Origin: Pohlia nutans
Lineage: Eukaryota > Streptophyta > Bryopsida > Bryales > Mniaceae
Direction: 5' to 3'
Length of the DNA: 64,000 nucleotides
NCBI GenBank assembly: GCA_022496805.1
Contig: CM040089.1
Location: 43,570,372-43,634,371, forward strand
In this document: positions 1-11,786 of the stretch, piece after piece
Layout: each line of letters starts with the position of its first letter
Numbering within the stretch: position 1 is the first letter of the stretch
Notes under the pieces: generated by a model
The model's input: only the letters and a program-made list of their open reading frames with translations
What the model was told of the DNA's origin: nothing
Database searches by the model: none
Made by a program: the position numbers and the translations under genes

Positions 1-158
1 TACTCAAAAAATGGGCTATCTTTAGTAGTAGTGTATAGTTTTTGTCACTCTCATTGTCTGACCTGTTTGAAGTAGACAGTGCTCACATTTTCAAGTTTAA
101 AACATAGGACAAAATCTAGGGGAATAAAATGTGGACTCTTATAATGAAACGGAGGGAG
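1..158. mobile_element. Stowaway-type MITE, truncated by the window edge
   Basis: The right end reads as the inverse of CTCCCTCCGTTTCAT, followed by TA at 159-160. The subterminal stretch (GTGGACTCTTATAATGAAAC) matches the complete copy at 9398-9701. The CTCCCTCCG terminus with TA target is the Stowaway (Tc1/mariner) signature. The left part is outside the window or too diverged to align by eye. Confidence 0.7.
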
Positions 159-160
159 TA

Positions 161-2097
161 ATTGATAATTTGCAAATATGTAGTCTGAAACATCAAAAGC
201 CTGAATCTTTTGTCGGATGACTGGATTGCAATCATGTCATCCACTTGTCCCTGCTAGCTGCAGTATTCTGTATGTGTGCATAGCCTTGGATTTTCTGCTT
301 GCCTTGTCACTAAAAATCGATTGCATTGCACGATTCAGACAATTCAATCCTAGTGTATCATTTTCATTGATCCGCCTGAAGGTCAAGTTCAAGCAAACGC
401 CAGTTGACGACCAGGTTCCGCCTATCCGGCTTTCAAAGGTGCATGAATGAATTGAACACTTGCAAGAAAATCAATTAATATGCACAACTTGGGACCGTAC
501 TGTTAGGGAGAGTCCCCATGAGAGACCCGCACCCACTCTGAGAATAAACCAATTTTAGCTCCTGCTTTGGATTAAAGAACGGGTGTTAGAGCAATAGGAT
601 GGGCTTGGCACTTCCTCAATCAAGGCCGCTGTCTTTTAGATACCCACTCTCACTTTTATTTTTTTATTTTTTTTGACACACTCTCACTTTTATTTTTATT
701 AGAGAAGAATCAGAAGAGGTTGAACAGTGAACCGGTTGCCTATTATCTGCCAGAGCGGGGCCAATCATGACCTGACATCAATAGCAAATCTTCGTCTGTT
801 TACGAGGAAATGCACCTGAGTGCTTTCCGAGTATCAACATTATATAATTTCTTTTTAAATAGCAATTTTCCAGGTGCCCTTCCGTCTGCTGGATGCTCAG
901 ATCTGCACCCGACGTCCTAATTTTACCCAAAAGAGCTTTGGTGCACGTGAATTAATGTCAAAATTTTGGCGCTCTGAAGCACGCCACTCGCAACCTAATA
1001 TGACCATATTCAGTAGATCTGTCATGAGATATACTGTACTCTATCTGGCTGCGAGGTAGTCACGAATTACGTCCTCGATCACTGGTGCAATAGTCAGTAT
1101 TGTAACTTGTCGGAGACTCGTTCAAACGCGAGCTGGTTTCATTAGAAATTTTGATGAATGACGTTCTGGCATTGTCGGTAAAGTTACTGGAATAAGATCC
1201 GAAATTTTAGCACGTTTCTGCGGGCAGTAGGTTAAATCAACATAAAGGCAAGCGCATGCATGAATGATTCTGCTGTTCACATTCACCTACATTGCAGGGA
1301 CCTCAGTGCAGCTGCCGATGCCGTGTCGACGTGGAGAGGTTTCTAAAAGGGCGGAGAAGAAATCTGGAGGAAATCGTTGATGCTCATGAAAGTAAGCTGG
1401 GAAGCTACCGAGGAAGCAACTTGGCGCTATCAAACAAACCGGCCGATTACTCGAATTCTTCGACGAATCACACGCGAACACTTGCCTGGATTGCAATTGA
1501 TACCTCCAAAAGGGGGATCGTGGTGCAGACTTGTCTTATTACTTGCCTTATTACTTGCCTCTTTGAAGCAACAGGGGGCGATAAAGCAGTAAATCACGCT
1601 AGCTCTTTGAATTTCCTTGCACTAACTTAATTGACCCTCCCTTTTTGGGTTTCACACAACCTGAAGATTTCAATCGCGACATACATACATACATTGGGCA
1701 CCGACACTAGAGATTCATTGCTTTCAGCAACAGGCACGTACTGGCTCATTGTCTAGAATATTCTGCCCTGATCCCACTTGTCACAGCCGAAGGAGAGAAG
1801 ACATTGCCAACTCAGCGAAGTTCAGTTTCAATCGCTCTGTTCTGGTTCATATGGTTCGTGTATGTACGTACACGACGCCTTCTTATATATATACGTCAAC
1901 GAACAGACAATAATCTCGATCAAGCGTTTGAATAGTCATTGAGTGAGCTTCAGTAGGTCTTGTACATTTGATCGATGATGTCTTGTGATTCAGTTTCGTT
2001 TCGATCGAAGTGAAGGTGTTGGAAATCAGAATCAAGCTTCGGATCGACAGGAAGAAGCGTTGTCATGATTCATCAGTGGTTTATTCAGCTGTAGATG
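161..2097. other. Gene-free stretch
   Basis: I see no convincing gene here. Short ORFs at 217-450, 874-1059 and 1292-1630 have no recognisable domain and overlap one another in different frames. Composition is somewhat less AT-rich at 1290-1500. A 12-bp unit (TTATTACTTGCC) is repeated twice at about 1537-1562. A decayed promoter or non-coding transcript cannot be excluded. Confidence 0.3.
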
Positions 2098-2248
2098 AAT
2101 GTTCATAAGTACATTGCATAGTTGTCTAGTTTCTCTAAAACAAAGTTGTGAACGTGTTTACAATCTCATGAATATTTCATGAGATAGTAAAAAACAATAA
2201 CAAATTTGTCTAGAAACTAGACCTCCATGCAATGTACCTATGAGCATT
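2098..2248. repeat. Foldback (inverted repeat, about 37-bp arms)
   Basis: The left arm at 2098-2134 (containing GTACATTGCAT and TCTAGTTTCT) pairs with the right arm at 2212-2248 with a few mismatches. The loop holds a perfect 21-bp palindrome (TCTCATGAA-TAT-TTCATGAGA). No target duplication was identified. It could be a small MITE or a hairpin RNA precursor. Confidence 0.65.
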
Positions 2249-2267
2249 GATCTTTAGCTCAATATTC

Positions 2268-2411
2268 CATGAGTTGAGAATTTGTCATTGTCTCACTTAC
2301 AGATCCGACTAGTTGCATGAGTTATGAATTTGTCATTGTCTCACTTAGACGTCCAACTAGTTTCATGAGTTATGAATTTGTCATTGTCACACTTAAACAT
2401 CCAACTAGTTC
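2268..2411. repeat. 48-bp tandem repeat, three copies
   Basis: Units begin CATGAGTTRTGAATTTG at 2268, 2316 and 2364, giving a period of 48 bp. Each ends with a (C)CAACTAGTT motif. Copies differ by a few substitutions. It lies directly next to the foldback at 2098-2248. Confidence 0.75.
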
Positions 2412-4241
2412 ATTTGTATAGAACGACAAGTAACACATAATTACGTTGAGTTGACGACTTTCCAAATGTTCTGCAAATATGAATTGAGGTCTTCGTTCTT
2501 CTATGCATTCATTACTTGTGTATCAGTGATTTAAATACGTAACATCTAGCAATGCACCTTGGAGGTTGGATATTGAGTGGCTATACAAGCATGAATGATC
2601 GGTAATTGCAGTGATTAAACTCTATCAGAAGCAATTAGCTAAGTGTTTATCGGTACTGTTACTATCTCGCATTATCAGGACACGTGTTTCAAGTTTAAAG
2701 TACGATTAGAAACTGAGGACGAGGTCAACTCTCACTGGTGTACTTGTCTCGTGAGAAATGCACAGTTCTCGTGACTGGCCGGGTCTCGCTGTGAATTTAA
2801 CTCAGACAAAAAGATATTTTACGTGTGAACGATTGATTCTTCATCACTGGTACGGAGAAGGTCCGTTTCACAGCCAAGGGTTTCTGACTTTTAAGATTCA
2901 TGGCAAGGCTGTGACCGAGAAAAGCACTGCATCAACATACTCGAAGATAAGGTGAAGTTTCTCTCTATGACAGTCTTTCAAGCCATTAGTCAGGCAAGGA
3001 CGTCCACGGGAAACAAAACCAATGAATCACACTTGCTGCCAAGAATCACAGCTTCTGCCAGTACTATATACTTCACAATCTAATGAGCTGCTAGTAACCT
3101 AGTTTTGTTCCTTCCGACTCCCTCGAACCTCCTTAAAATAATCGACTAATCGAAGAAGGAGTATTACAAACACAGGCGCCGGCCTTATTAAACAATCTGA
3201 ATTTGTGTCGAGGTATTGCGCTTGGCGTGGAAATACATCAATATCGAAACAGAAACGACTTTCGGCTTCCATATTACAAAATGGGTCAGAATTGTTAGAT
3301 TCGCTTCTAGTCTGTGACGAGAAAAAAGAAAAGAAAAGTGAGTTCAAAACTCGACGATTGTACACACGCAGCACAGAAACTTGAACGTATTCCAGGGCTT
3401 CGAATTCTGCAAGGTAGTTCATAGACCGTGAACCACAAATGGCTTTCCACCGCTTGACTATGATGCAGACCTTCGTCTGTGTGTCACACGACCCAAAGAT
3501 GAAGAATCTGCATCATAGGCTAGAGGAAGAAAACTTGGAAATAAAACAACGAACACGTACTGCTGGCTTGAGTGCATTCAAGCAATGAAAGGAATCAGCA
3601 ATCAGCAATCGAATGCATGCTAACGCCATGCACAGAAAGGAAAGTATAGTGTGGTGACGGATAAGATCCCAAGACTTGCTTCTGCAACACTCCAAAGGAC
3701 AGAAGAGAAGAGAGGCAACAAATGCTGTGATGACGATGGGGATGCCGAGTATTTATAGAAGGTCGGAGAAGGCGTGCAGAGAGGTAGCAAAGGTAGGTAC
3801 CGGCTTGGCAGCGAGATTTTTGTAGCAGGCAGGCAAGGTGGTAATTTTATTTTTTATATTTTTTATTTATTTTTTATCTTTTATTGTAGCGTAGCCCCCT
3901 TGTATTATTATTGTATTGCGACAAAGGCGGGTGCTGCCACTCTTTTCCCTATTTGGCGGACTCCAGCATGTGGGTTCCAAAGGCAGTGATTCCATGGATT
4001 TGATGAGCCTGTACACGGCAGGCATTAATTGCGTCTTGGTAAACTGGGAAGTAGAAAAGACTGGTTAGTTTCTTTCGCAGTGGAATAAATTTTCATTTGT
4101 GACCCAAAAAAACCAGACTGGTTACCTTTCCCAGGGTCATAACATTCAGTAGCCTCTCTAACTGCTGCCTACCCCAACACAATGATGTGGAATATCCCAC
4201 ATCATTCCACATCACATCAGTAGCTATAGGGGCAGGTGGCA
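2412..4241. other. Gene-free stretch
   Basis: No recognisable protein. ORFs at 2758-2955 (+), 3099-3422 (-) and 3513-3695 (-) lack known motifs. A possible minus-strand promoter is listed separately. An AT/T-rich low-complexity patch lies at 3842-3893. Confidence 0.3.
3513..3757 (-). promoter_or_regulatory. Possible minus-strand TATA box with short ORF
   Basis: On the minus strand TATAAATA (3750-3757) is followed by a pyrimidine-rich leader and then a 60-codon ORF (3695 down to 3513). The protein has no recognisable family. TATTTATA is nearly palindromic, so strand is uncertain. This could be a non-coding transcript or chance; nothing else supports a gene. Confidence 0.15.
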
Positions 4242-4245
4242 TTAA

Positions 4246-4614
4246 CCCTTAAACGTCAAGAGGCCCTGAGCAGGGCAATCCGGAAGGCATCTAAATTTTC
4301 GGAGAGACAAAAAAAAAACAAAAAAAATGAAAAAAATTGCTTTGCTGGCCAGCACTGTAGCACTGCGGCACTTTTCAAAAAACGACCTCAGCTGCCCTAA
4401 CCTCAACTCCTGCTCATTTTGATAACTTTGATTTCTTGCCAATGTTTCCACAATCTCCCAAATGAGGCGCAAATTTGGAATCTAGATCGCTTTTTCAGTA
4501 GCTTTCCAACGCACCAATCCTCGTTGGATTTGGTTGAGAAAATCCACTTTTTTCTTCATTATTCTCTCATAAATAACTAAATAAGCCCATGGGGCTTACT
4601 TTGACGTTTAAGGA
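4246..4614. mobile_element. TTAA-type MITE, family A copy 1
   Basis: The ends are CCCTTAAACGTCAA and, inverted, TTGACGTTTAAGG. Flanks are TTAA at 4242-4245 and 4615-4618. Two subterminal palindromes are present: GCCCTG-AG-CAGGGC near the left end and AAGCCC-ATG-GGGCTT near the right. The interior aligns with 26902-27239 and, in inverse orientation, with 33961-34330. Confidence 0.8.
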
Positions 4615-4889
4615 TTAAGCAAGAGCATTCAACCATGGTAAACAGTAATCGAAAGCACTCACTCAATCACAATTCAACAGTGTTTTGCAATTGTTTATTT
4701 GATTCAATAGTCCATTCAATTACAAATCACTGGTCACTCCATATATAAAAGGTGGATAAAACTAAAAGGTAGTCTCTTGGAAGGCTACTGAATGTTATGG
4801 TGTCAGACTAGATTTTTATTTGTTTTCTTTATCTATATTTTGGGCACAAATGAAAGTAAATTTCTTTGCAACAAGATAACAACCACTCA

Positions 4890-5543
4890 TGGCCCATTGA
4901 CACCAGTCATTCAACGCAAGTGCGGCAAAGAATATGCGTTAGTCATGTAAGTTTTTGGTAAGGTAGAAGCATCAAAACCTGTTAGAGACAAATTCCAGTC
5001 ACCAATTCAAACACATGTTTCAACTTCGTGAGTTCCCAATTAAATTATCACAACCATTAGTTGTAGCAGTTTGGTAATCAATGATGAATGCCAAGTTAAC
5101 AAACTGATTGGACTAGAAATGAAAGACGAGTATTGGTTCCCCTACTAACATTAATAGTCGTCTATGCACATTAAGTTTGAAAATTCAGAACAAAATCATA
5201 CACTGTGAAAAAATTAATTAAAATTTGGGTTTGGTTATTAAACCCAAAGTTTTATGTGCTACAAGTTTTTATCATTGAAAACCATCGCTTTAAATAGGTT
5301 GAAATCCTTAAACTGAAAGGTATTGGTGCCTCCACTTTAACTACAGTGTGTTCTTGTAAGAAAACAAAAAATTAAAAACATGACGCAAGAAATTTGCGCT
5401 CCACCAACGCACATGCGTTGATCCAAAGCAGGAAGAGACAAGGCTCTAATACCGCAAGAAATTGTATATTATTTTTGAAATTTACCTTGCAGCATTCTAG
5501 AAACGCAACGCAAGTGCTTCAGCTTCTTGGTGTGAATGGGCCA
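4890..5543. mobile_element. MITE family O copy 1 (GGCCCATTCACACC ends)
   Basis: The termini are GGCCCATTGACACCAG and its inverse (TGGTGTGAATGGGCC), followed inside by AACGCAAGTGC-type sequence on both sides. Similar ends occur at 23382-23697, 56105-56587 and 56594-56908. If a T is included in each end, this copy is flanked by TCA on both sides. The ends resemble PIF/Harbinger termini; that class call is an inference. Confidence 0.6.
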
Positions 5544-5554
5544 TCAGCCTCTTA

Positions 5555-5808
5555 GAGCATGGTCACCCATGCCCTCCCAGAGTCTGTCACACTCAAGAAG
5601 TAGATGAAAAGTGCCAAGGGCCCTTCAAAAATACCTCTTGACTCTCAATCCTAGCGTGTTAGAAAATGGGCCTTCAAATCACTAAATGATGTATACTTTT
5701 GATATGTGAGGGGTGTGCAAGGGTGGGGGAGTGTAGGTGCAAGGACCCTTCAAATGTAGATGAATAATTTCAGCGAGTTAGTCCTAGCGTGCATGGGTGG
5801 GAATGCTC
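5555..5808. mobile_element. Tourist-type MITE, family N copy 1 (internally deleted)
   Basis: The ends GAGCATGG and GAATGCTC are flanked by TTA at 5552-5554 and 5809-5811. The interior matches 55040-55342 but lacks about 60 bp in the middle. TTA duplication with these ends fits PIF/Harbinger (Tourist). It begins only 12 bp after the family O copy. Confidence 0.75.
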
Positions 5809-6705
5809 TTATCAAAGGGCAAGCTCTCCAGACGAAGGCGGCAGGGGGGAAAACAAAAACCAAAACTATAGTGTCAGATTATGGTAAGGTGTTCAATAAT
5901 GGCTCAATTTTCAGCACGTGAAATCAACAAGGATGTCACCAGTACAAGCAATTTTTGTGCATGGGGAAAATTAGTAGAAAGATAGAGCAAGTGGAATCAT
6001 CATTTTTGGACTCTTCTACAATGAGTTATGAATTTTTGAAATTGGAAATATAGGTGTTCCTAAAATGGTGCCCTAAAGTGACACCCTATAATGTTTGCAG
6101 TAAGTACATGACACTATTGCATGGGGAAGCTATTATGTACCTCTGAGTGAAGATTACTAGAGCTCCATAATGGGACCTGCTCCATTTTAGATCACTCTAC
6201 CATAGATTAACATTCTCATTGACTGAAAGTATGTTTCGTTCCGGAGTCTTGTCTTCTCTTTGTTCCTGGCTGGTAACGGCCAATGAGGTTCTGTTGTTTT
6301 CTTTCTCGCAATGAATTTTCTTCATCTGTGTCAAAAAAAATATAAAAATAAAAATAGATTGACATCACCATCTTTTTGTTTTTTTGCTTTGACCTTTACG
6401 TTCCCAATTTACAACAACACCACTGAAGCTATGAGTTTTTTTTTCTTTTGTTTTTTTTACACAAATAAAGGGAGCTCTTCATTGCAGGAGACACAAATAC
6501 AAACCAACCCCACCAGGTTCGGAGAAGAAGATATCAGTTGGTTTTTGTACCTTTCAAAAATATTTTACTTATTGAAAAATATATGATATATTGAATCTTC
6601 TTTTAGAAAAAGCTTATATTAAATAGCTTTCTTTGTATCCTAAATGATAACTAAACAAATATTATATTTTTACTACTCAATAAAAGTTTCATTTTCAGTG
6701 CATAT

Positions 6706-6712
6706 GTATATA

Positions 6713-6783
<71 letters not shown>
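6706..6783. repeat. (TA)n microsatellite
   Basis: A nearly uninterrupted TA run with one or two TG interruptions at its left edge. Similar long TA tracts lie at 11722-11783 and 23830-23911. Confidence 0.95.
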
Positions 6784-6788
<5 letters not shown>

Positions 6789-6840
6789 AGTGCACAAATG
6801 GCCGAAAGTAACTACTTCCATTTCTGAATTGTTTATTTAA

Positions 6841-7417
6841 CCCCTAAACGTACCCTGGAATTGACAATTTGAGAAAAATCATCATAAACTACTATTTAAT
6901 GGAATATTTTGGAATTGATATACAAATGAAAGTTCTAGATTTTGAATTTTAGATTTCATCCGTACAATTCGATTCACTAATACTATCAGCAATATTTAAT
7001 TATCAATATTGAAAGTTAAAATTAAAAATTCCTTCTAAATTCGATTAGAAATATAAAAAAATTATATTTTTTGAGTAAAATTTGTTGGAATGAGTTTGAA
7101 ATGAGATACTCTTAAACATAGTGATTCTTTGAAATTTTTGTGTTCCTTAGATCTATGACCTCATTTTTGCAAGGCCACTTTTGAACTACAGTCAATGCAA
7201 TTTTGGCTTGGCAACAACTTGACATACTTCTACATTAATTTTGTAATTTTAGAAAAATATGTACTCAAATATGACTAAATCCAACCATTAGATAGGACAA
7301 CAACTTGGTGAAGTATCTTTTAAAAAATGGATGACTTTCATCCAAGCATTCATGAGAATGTAAGGTGGATTTGAATCTGTTAGTCGTCCAAAAACTGGAC
7401 GCTGGGACGTTTAGGAG
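6841..7417. mobile_element. TTAA-type MITE, family B copy 1
   Basis: It starts CCCCTAAACGTACC after TTAA (6837-6840) and ends CGTTTAGGAG before TTAA (7418-7421). A subterminal palindrome CGTCCA-AAAAC-TGGACG lies near the right end. The interior matches 41128-41707 over its whole length. The right TTAA is shared with the adjoining family E copy. Confidence 0.85.
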
Positions 7418-7487
7418 TTAATCCCTAAAAATTCAAGAGGCGGCCAAATTAGACCTCATGTTTTTTTTACCAGTTTTGAGTAGATTA

Positions 7488-8424
7488 GAGTATACCCAGC
7501 AGCAGGTGCTTTTGGGGGACCAACGCCAAGATTTGGTGTAGACAGCTCCACTTGCTCCGAAGTCCGGTCCAACAACTACCTACTAACGCCAAAAAATAGT
7601 ATTTGGGGCCGAAGTTTGAGTTTTCCTCGCCATCTACAAAAGCTTTGGTGCAAACAAATTACTCACACCAAGCAAGAATCTTTACTCAATCAATAATTAG
7701 ATAATGAGCTGGAAGAATTTTTATCGGTCCATGCTTCAAGGCCATCAAGTTATTTTCATAAAATCTTCTTTTAACCCCTGAACGTCCTCACCCTTCTCCA
7801 AATTCGGCAGTTTTGATAAAAATGCATTATAAAATGCAACCAAAAGGGATATTTTTGAACTTGGTGTATGAATAAAAGTTACATTATAAATTTTAGATTC
7901 TATCCATACAATTAGATTTGTGCTTGCTATCACCAATTATTTTGTAGTTACAAATAAGATATTGACAATCTATCGATGAAATTTTTGTGATGAGTTAAAA
8001 TGTAATACTCTAAGTGTAGTGATTTTTGGGGATTTTTTGGTGGCTTAGTTTTTTGAGTTCATTTTTTCAAGAGCACATTTAGATTAAAATCTTCAACGTT
8101 TTTGGTGAATTAGTGCAAGATGAAATGAGGCATAAAATTTTCACCAATCATCTCCTTTCTAATTGGATCACACATGCATGAAGCTATCTTGCCATAAAAT
8201 TTTATAGTATTTTTTTTTCCTTGCAAAAAGTGCATGACAAAATGAAATATGTACATCGTCCAAAAAATGGATGGTTGGGCAGTTAGGGGTTAATAAGTTG
8301 CCTTGATGTTTGCACAAAGAGTGTTTTTAGGGTACTTCAAGTCTAACATTCCTTTTTAAGTTAAAAATGACCCTCAAATTATTGTTTGGTGCACATATTT
8401 GTTCTAGAGCTATTGGGCTTGCTC
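7488..8424. mobile_element. Tourist-type MITE, family M copy 1, carrying a nested element
   Basis: The ends are GAGTATACCCAGCAGC and, inverted, GCTATTGGGCTTGCTC. Target TTA is duplicated at 7485-7487 and 8425-8427. Without the nested element (7775-8289 plus one TTAA) it is about 420 bp. It matches M copies at 23952-24749 and 46696-48840. It sits inside family E copy 2. Confidence 0.8.
7775..8289. mobile_element. TTAA-type MITE, family C copy 1 (nested in M1)
   Basis: It starts CCCCTGAACGTCCTCACCC and ends GCAGTTAGGGG, flanked by TTAA at 7771-7774 and 8290-8293. The host sequence reads CTTCTTTTAA before and TTAATAAGTTGCC after. The uninterrupted M copy at 24231-24249 reads CTTCTTTTAATAAGTTGCC, so exactly one TTAA was duplicated. 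The interior matches six other family C copies. Confidence 0.9.
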
Positions 8425-8599
8425 TTAGACTATATAGACTTCCTTTCATTCAAATTTGTATCAACACATTCAATGTTCTTCACTAATCCCAGTAATATAA
8501 AATTTGGTCACACTAAATTATTTTTTCACAATATGATTGTTTGAATTTGTCATTTTAAAACCACGAATCCTTGGTCCTTCATGGGTCCAAAAGCCAATT

Positions 8600-9035
8600 T
8601 GGAAAAGACTAGTGGGGGCATGTACCGTTGGCACATTATTCCCTGTGATTTAGCCATACTTTAACTTTAACTTTTATTCAAAAAATAATTTATCTACAAT
8701 TTCATCAATTTATCGTGACAAAATTTGATTATGAATTCATAATTTCCACACTATAGGTTCAACAGACACGAAATGACTTCCCTGCATCCTACTTGTCAAG
8801 AGCTTCCGACGATGCCAAGAATGACATCAAAATTCCCAAATTCCATTTTTCATAATTTAATTCACTTTATGGTGATACAATTTGATTAAAAATTAATAAC
8901 TATCACGCCGTACGTCTAAAAGCAACGAAATGACTTCAATACACCCCTACTCGTCAAGAGATTTTTGACGGTACCAAGAACACGGCCGACATGCGCATTA
9001 TCAGGGAGATCTTAACTTTACATACAAACAAAACA
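8600..9035. repeat. Dispersed repeat family R, copy 1
   Basis: It contains the inverse of sequence shared with 10880-11127 and 12597-12868: a 'GTTGGCACA...CCCTGTGATTTAGCC' edge, a stretch about protein-free AATTTATC repeats, and a 'GATCTTAACTTTACAT' edge followed by AAACAAAC. This copy has an internal duplication (about 8690-8830 and 8850-8990). The class is unknown. Confidence 0.5.
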
Positions 9036-9397
9036 AACAAACAAACTACATTGATGATGGCTATTAGTGTGTGTGACATGAATTGCACGGATACACACTA
9101 ATTTCAGTAATTTGGCATTCGCGGGGGTTGAAAAAGTTTACTATGCGACACTAATTGCCATCTATCTATGTCTTTAATCCCTCTTTATATTAAAATTAAT
9201 GTGTGTTTGTTAAATTCGAAAATGGAAGGATTTCATATATTTTTATTTAAATAAATTGATTTTTGTATATGAGATCACACATAAAAGGAAAACTTCATCC
9301 AAGTCAATTTCCACCATGCAATATGAAGTCTACAATTTGTATACAAGCATGTACATGTAAGAATTCTTCTAAAAATCCAACAAATTCTTATGTACTA

Positions 9398-9701
9398 CTC
9401 CCTCCGTTTCATAATAAGAGTCCAAAATCACATTTTTTTGCGTCAATTTAAGAGTCCACATTCATTGTATTGTCTTCCTACATTGACTCCTACTCATTCA
9501 TTGTGTTGCCTTCCTACATTGACTCCTACTCATTCATTGCAATGCCTTCCTACATTGCCTTCCTACATTTTTCATCCCTTTCTATCGAGACACACAATTA
9601 CAAAAGTTGCCATTGTGTTTCATCCCTTTCAACATGAACTCTATTTTTTCTTAAACCTCAATTTTTTCAGCAAAGTGACTCTTATTATGAAACGGAGGGA
9701 G
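9398..9701. mobile_element. Stowaway-type MITE, complete
   Basis: The terminal inverted repeat CTCCCTCCGTTTCATAATAA is near perfect at both ends, with TA duplicated at 9396-9397 and 9702-9703. The interior holds a 36-bp tandem repeat (about 9462-9560; units contain TTGACTCCTACTCATTCATT), unusual for such a short MITE. Small ORFs across it are spurious. Confidence 0.85.
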
Positions 9702-9703
9702 TA

Positions 9704-10879
9704 GTTTTCAAATTCATCTCTTAAACTCTATTTTCTAATTATAAGAACAAATATCAACTAATTTTAGACTTTACAAATAGTCATACATTGACTAAATTTC
9801 TACAAATAGTGTCACAAACACTAATTTCTTGTGGTACTACTGTAATTTCCTTCACACACTAATAGCCATAATCAATGTACCTTCTTTAATAGTAAAATAT
9901 CATACCATGGAAGCAGGTTTGGTACCCTTCCGCCATTTTCTCTTAAATAGATTTCGTCAAAGTGAATATTCCCCAAAATACCTTTTTCCCTTATACTATT
10001 ATTTTGAAAAATAATTTCCCCAAAATTCTGAAACTTATTTTTAGAATTATTTTTCGCCGAAGTTGCTTCTAGAGTACAATCAGTACACTAAAATCACCAT
10101 ATATTGTGGCCCAAGGTATTTACAAGAGGCTTTACCAATAATTATTTTTCCAAAATATTATGGTAAAATTCATCCGAATCTCATAAAAAATTGTTCAAAC
10201 AAATGAGAATTTGTCCTAATGGATGAATGTACTTAGGTAATACCAAATGCAATTGTTACACTATCATTCATTGAAGCATATTTGTCACACATTCAAACTA
10301 TATAATTATATTAGTTGTTTTAAAAACCTTTATATTTAGATTAAAGAAGCACGGGGTTATCTACAAAAGAGAACTTGTGAGCATTAACTTCTTCTTTTTT
10401 ATATAAACAAAGACATTAGTATTTCATAGTCATAATAAGATTTAAAGTTTAATTTCTAAAGAATTAACAAACCAAATTCTAGCTTCCAAAGAACATTTAC
10501 ATTTCTTTTAAACTTTTCATCATTGTAGAGTTGTAGAAATTCAACCTTGTTTTCTATTGCTTCAAGTTTTATGTTAATTGAACCAAAATATAAAGAAAGA
10601 TGCCCCAAATATCCCTTGTCTACTAGTGGATATAAAATTGTTAAATCTTAATAAAATTAATTAAATCAACTCTTAAGACAAGTTTTCACTCACTTCAACT
10701 TGCTTAAACTTACTAATTTTTATAAATAATACTCATTCTATTCCGAAATAAAAAGCTTGTAGAAACACAATTCCCAGTTTTCAAAGGTGCTTTTAATTTC
10801 GAAATAGAGGATGTAGAAAAGGATTTTTTCTAATTATCTATACATTAAATAAATTATTTTGTTTATTTCGTTTGTTTAT
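9704..10879. other. Gene-free AT-rich stretch
   Basis: No gene, RNA or clear repeat boundaries could be supported here. Sequence is strongly AT-rich with only very short ORFs. Confidence 0.3.
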
Positions 10880-11127
10880 ATGTAACGATGAGATCTCTTG
10901 GACTATACGCCCACAAACCGCATTTTTGGTACCATCGGAAACTAAGATGTTGACCAAAGTCGTTTCGTAACTTTTTGACCTATGGTGTAGAAGTTAAGGA
11001 TTTTTAATTGAATTTCGTCACCATCAATTGAATTAAACTATGTATAAATTATTCAAAAAATAAAATAAAAAGTGAAAACATGGCTAAATCACGGGGAACA
11101 TTAGGCCAATGGCACATGGCCACACTA
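10880..11127. repeat. Dispersed repeat family R, copy 2
   Basis: It opens TGTAACGATGAGATCTCTTG and closes near GGCCAATGGCACATGGCC. It aligns over its length with 12625-12866 and inversely with 8600-9035. No terminal inverted repeat or target duplication was resolved, so the class is open. Confidence 0.5.
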
Positions 11128-11717
11128 GTTCCTTTAAAAGAAAGGGATGCCCCTTCATGTACAACTGTTTAGAATTAGGGCTTTACATCAAATCTTGAAT
11201 CACTATATAGTGATCAAAATCTTTTTTGGGGGGGGGGGAAAAAAGGCTACAAAATATTATCAACTAGTGATGTTTTTACTCAAAAAGTACACCAAAACTG
11301 CCATTTTTAGTACATTGAGCCAAAATTCATAAATAAAATGTTTTCTTCATAATTAACTATAAGATCTTGCATTAAACTAGTATAAAATATCAATATAGTA
11401 TAAAAAATAGTAACTTTGATTGTGTAAATTTTAAATAACAACATTTGAAATGAAATAAGATTTTTTATTTTTTATTAATTTTTTTCACCTTGTCAAATTT
11501 GGTTTATAGACTTTGAATCCTCTTAACCATATATGGCTTTCGGCACCACACTCTAACACTATTTCTTGATGCCTAAAGACCACCCTTACTACTAGTGAAA
11601 TATCACACTTAGTAATAATGAATCCCAAATGAATTGTAGTGTAGGATTACAAAAAAAATGACATAATTCATATTACTCTAAAAATAGATCAAATTCTAAA
11701 TTTTTGATAAACTTTTA

Positions 11718-11721
<4 letters not shown>

Positions 11722-11783
<62 letters not shown>
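11722..11783. repeat. (TA)n microsatellite
   Basis: A run of alternating TA without visible interruption. A separate homopolymer block (G run followed by A run) lies at about 11227-11245. Confidence 0.95.

Positions 11784-11786
<3 letters not shown>

Larger units (their letters stand above)
7422..8590. mobile_element. TTAA-type MITE, family E copy 2, split by an insertion
   Basis: The inverse-orientation family E sequence starts after TTAA 7418-7421, is interrupted at 7485-7487 by element M1, and resumes at 8428 up to about 8590 (ACCACGAATCCTTGGTCC). The right terminus is decayed, with no clear TTAA. The two halves align with the intact copy at 32756-32973 read in inverse. Confidence 0.7.

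Noticed and set aside
3690..3720. miR156-like word (GACAGAAGAGAAGAG)
   Set aside because: Does not match the mature sequence to its end and has no pairing arm nearby.
9450..9560. CRISPR-like array
   Set aside because: A direct 36-bp tandem repeat without spacers, inside a MITE, in a plant nuclear sequence. The same applies to the 48-bp repeat at 2268.
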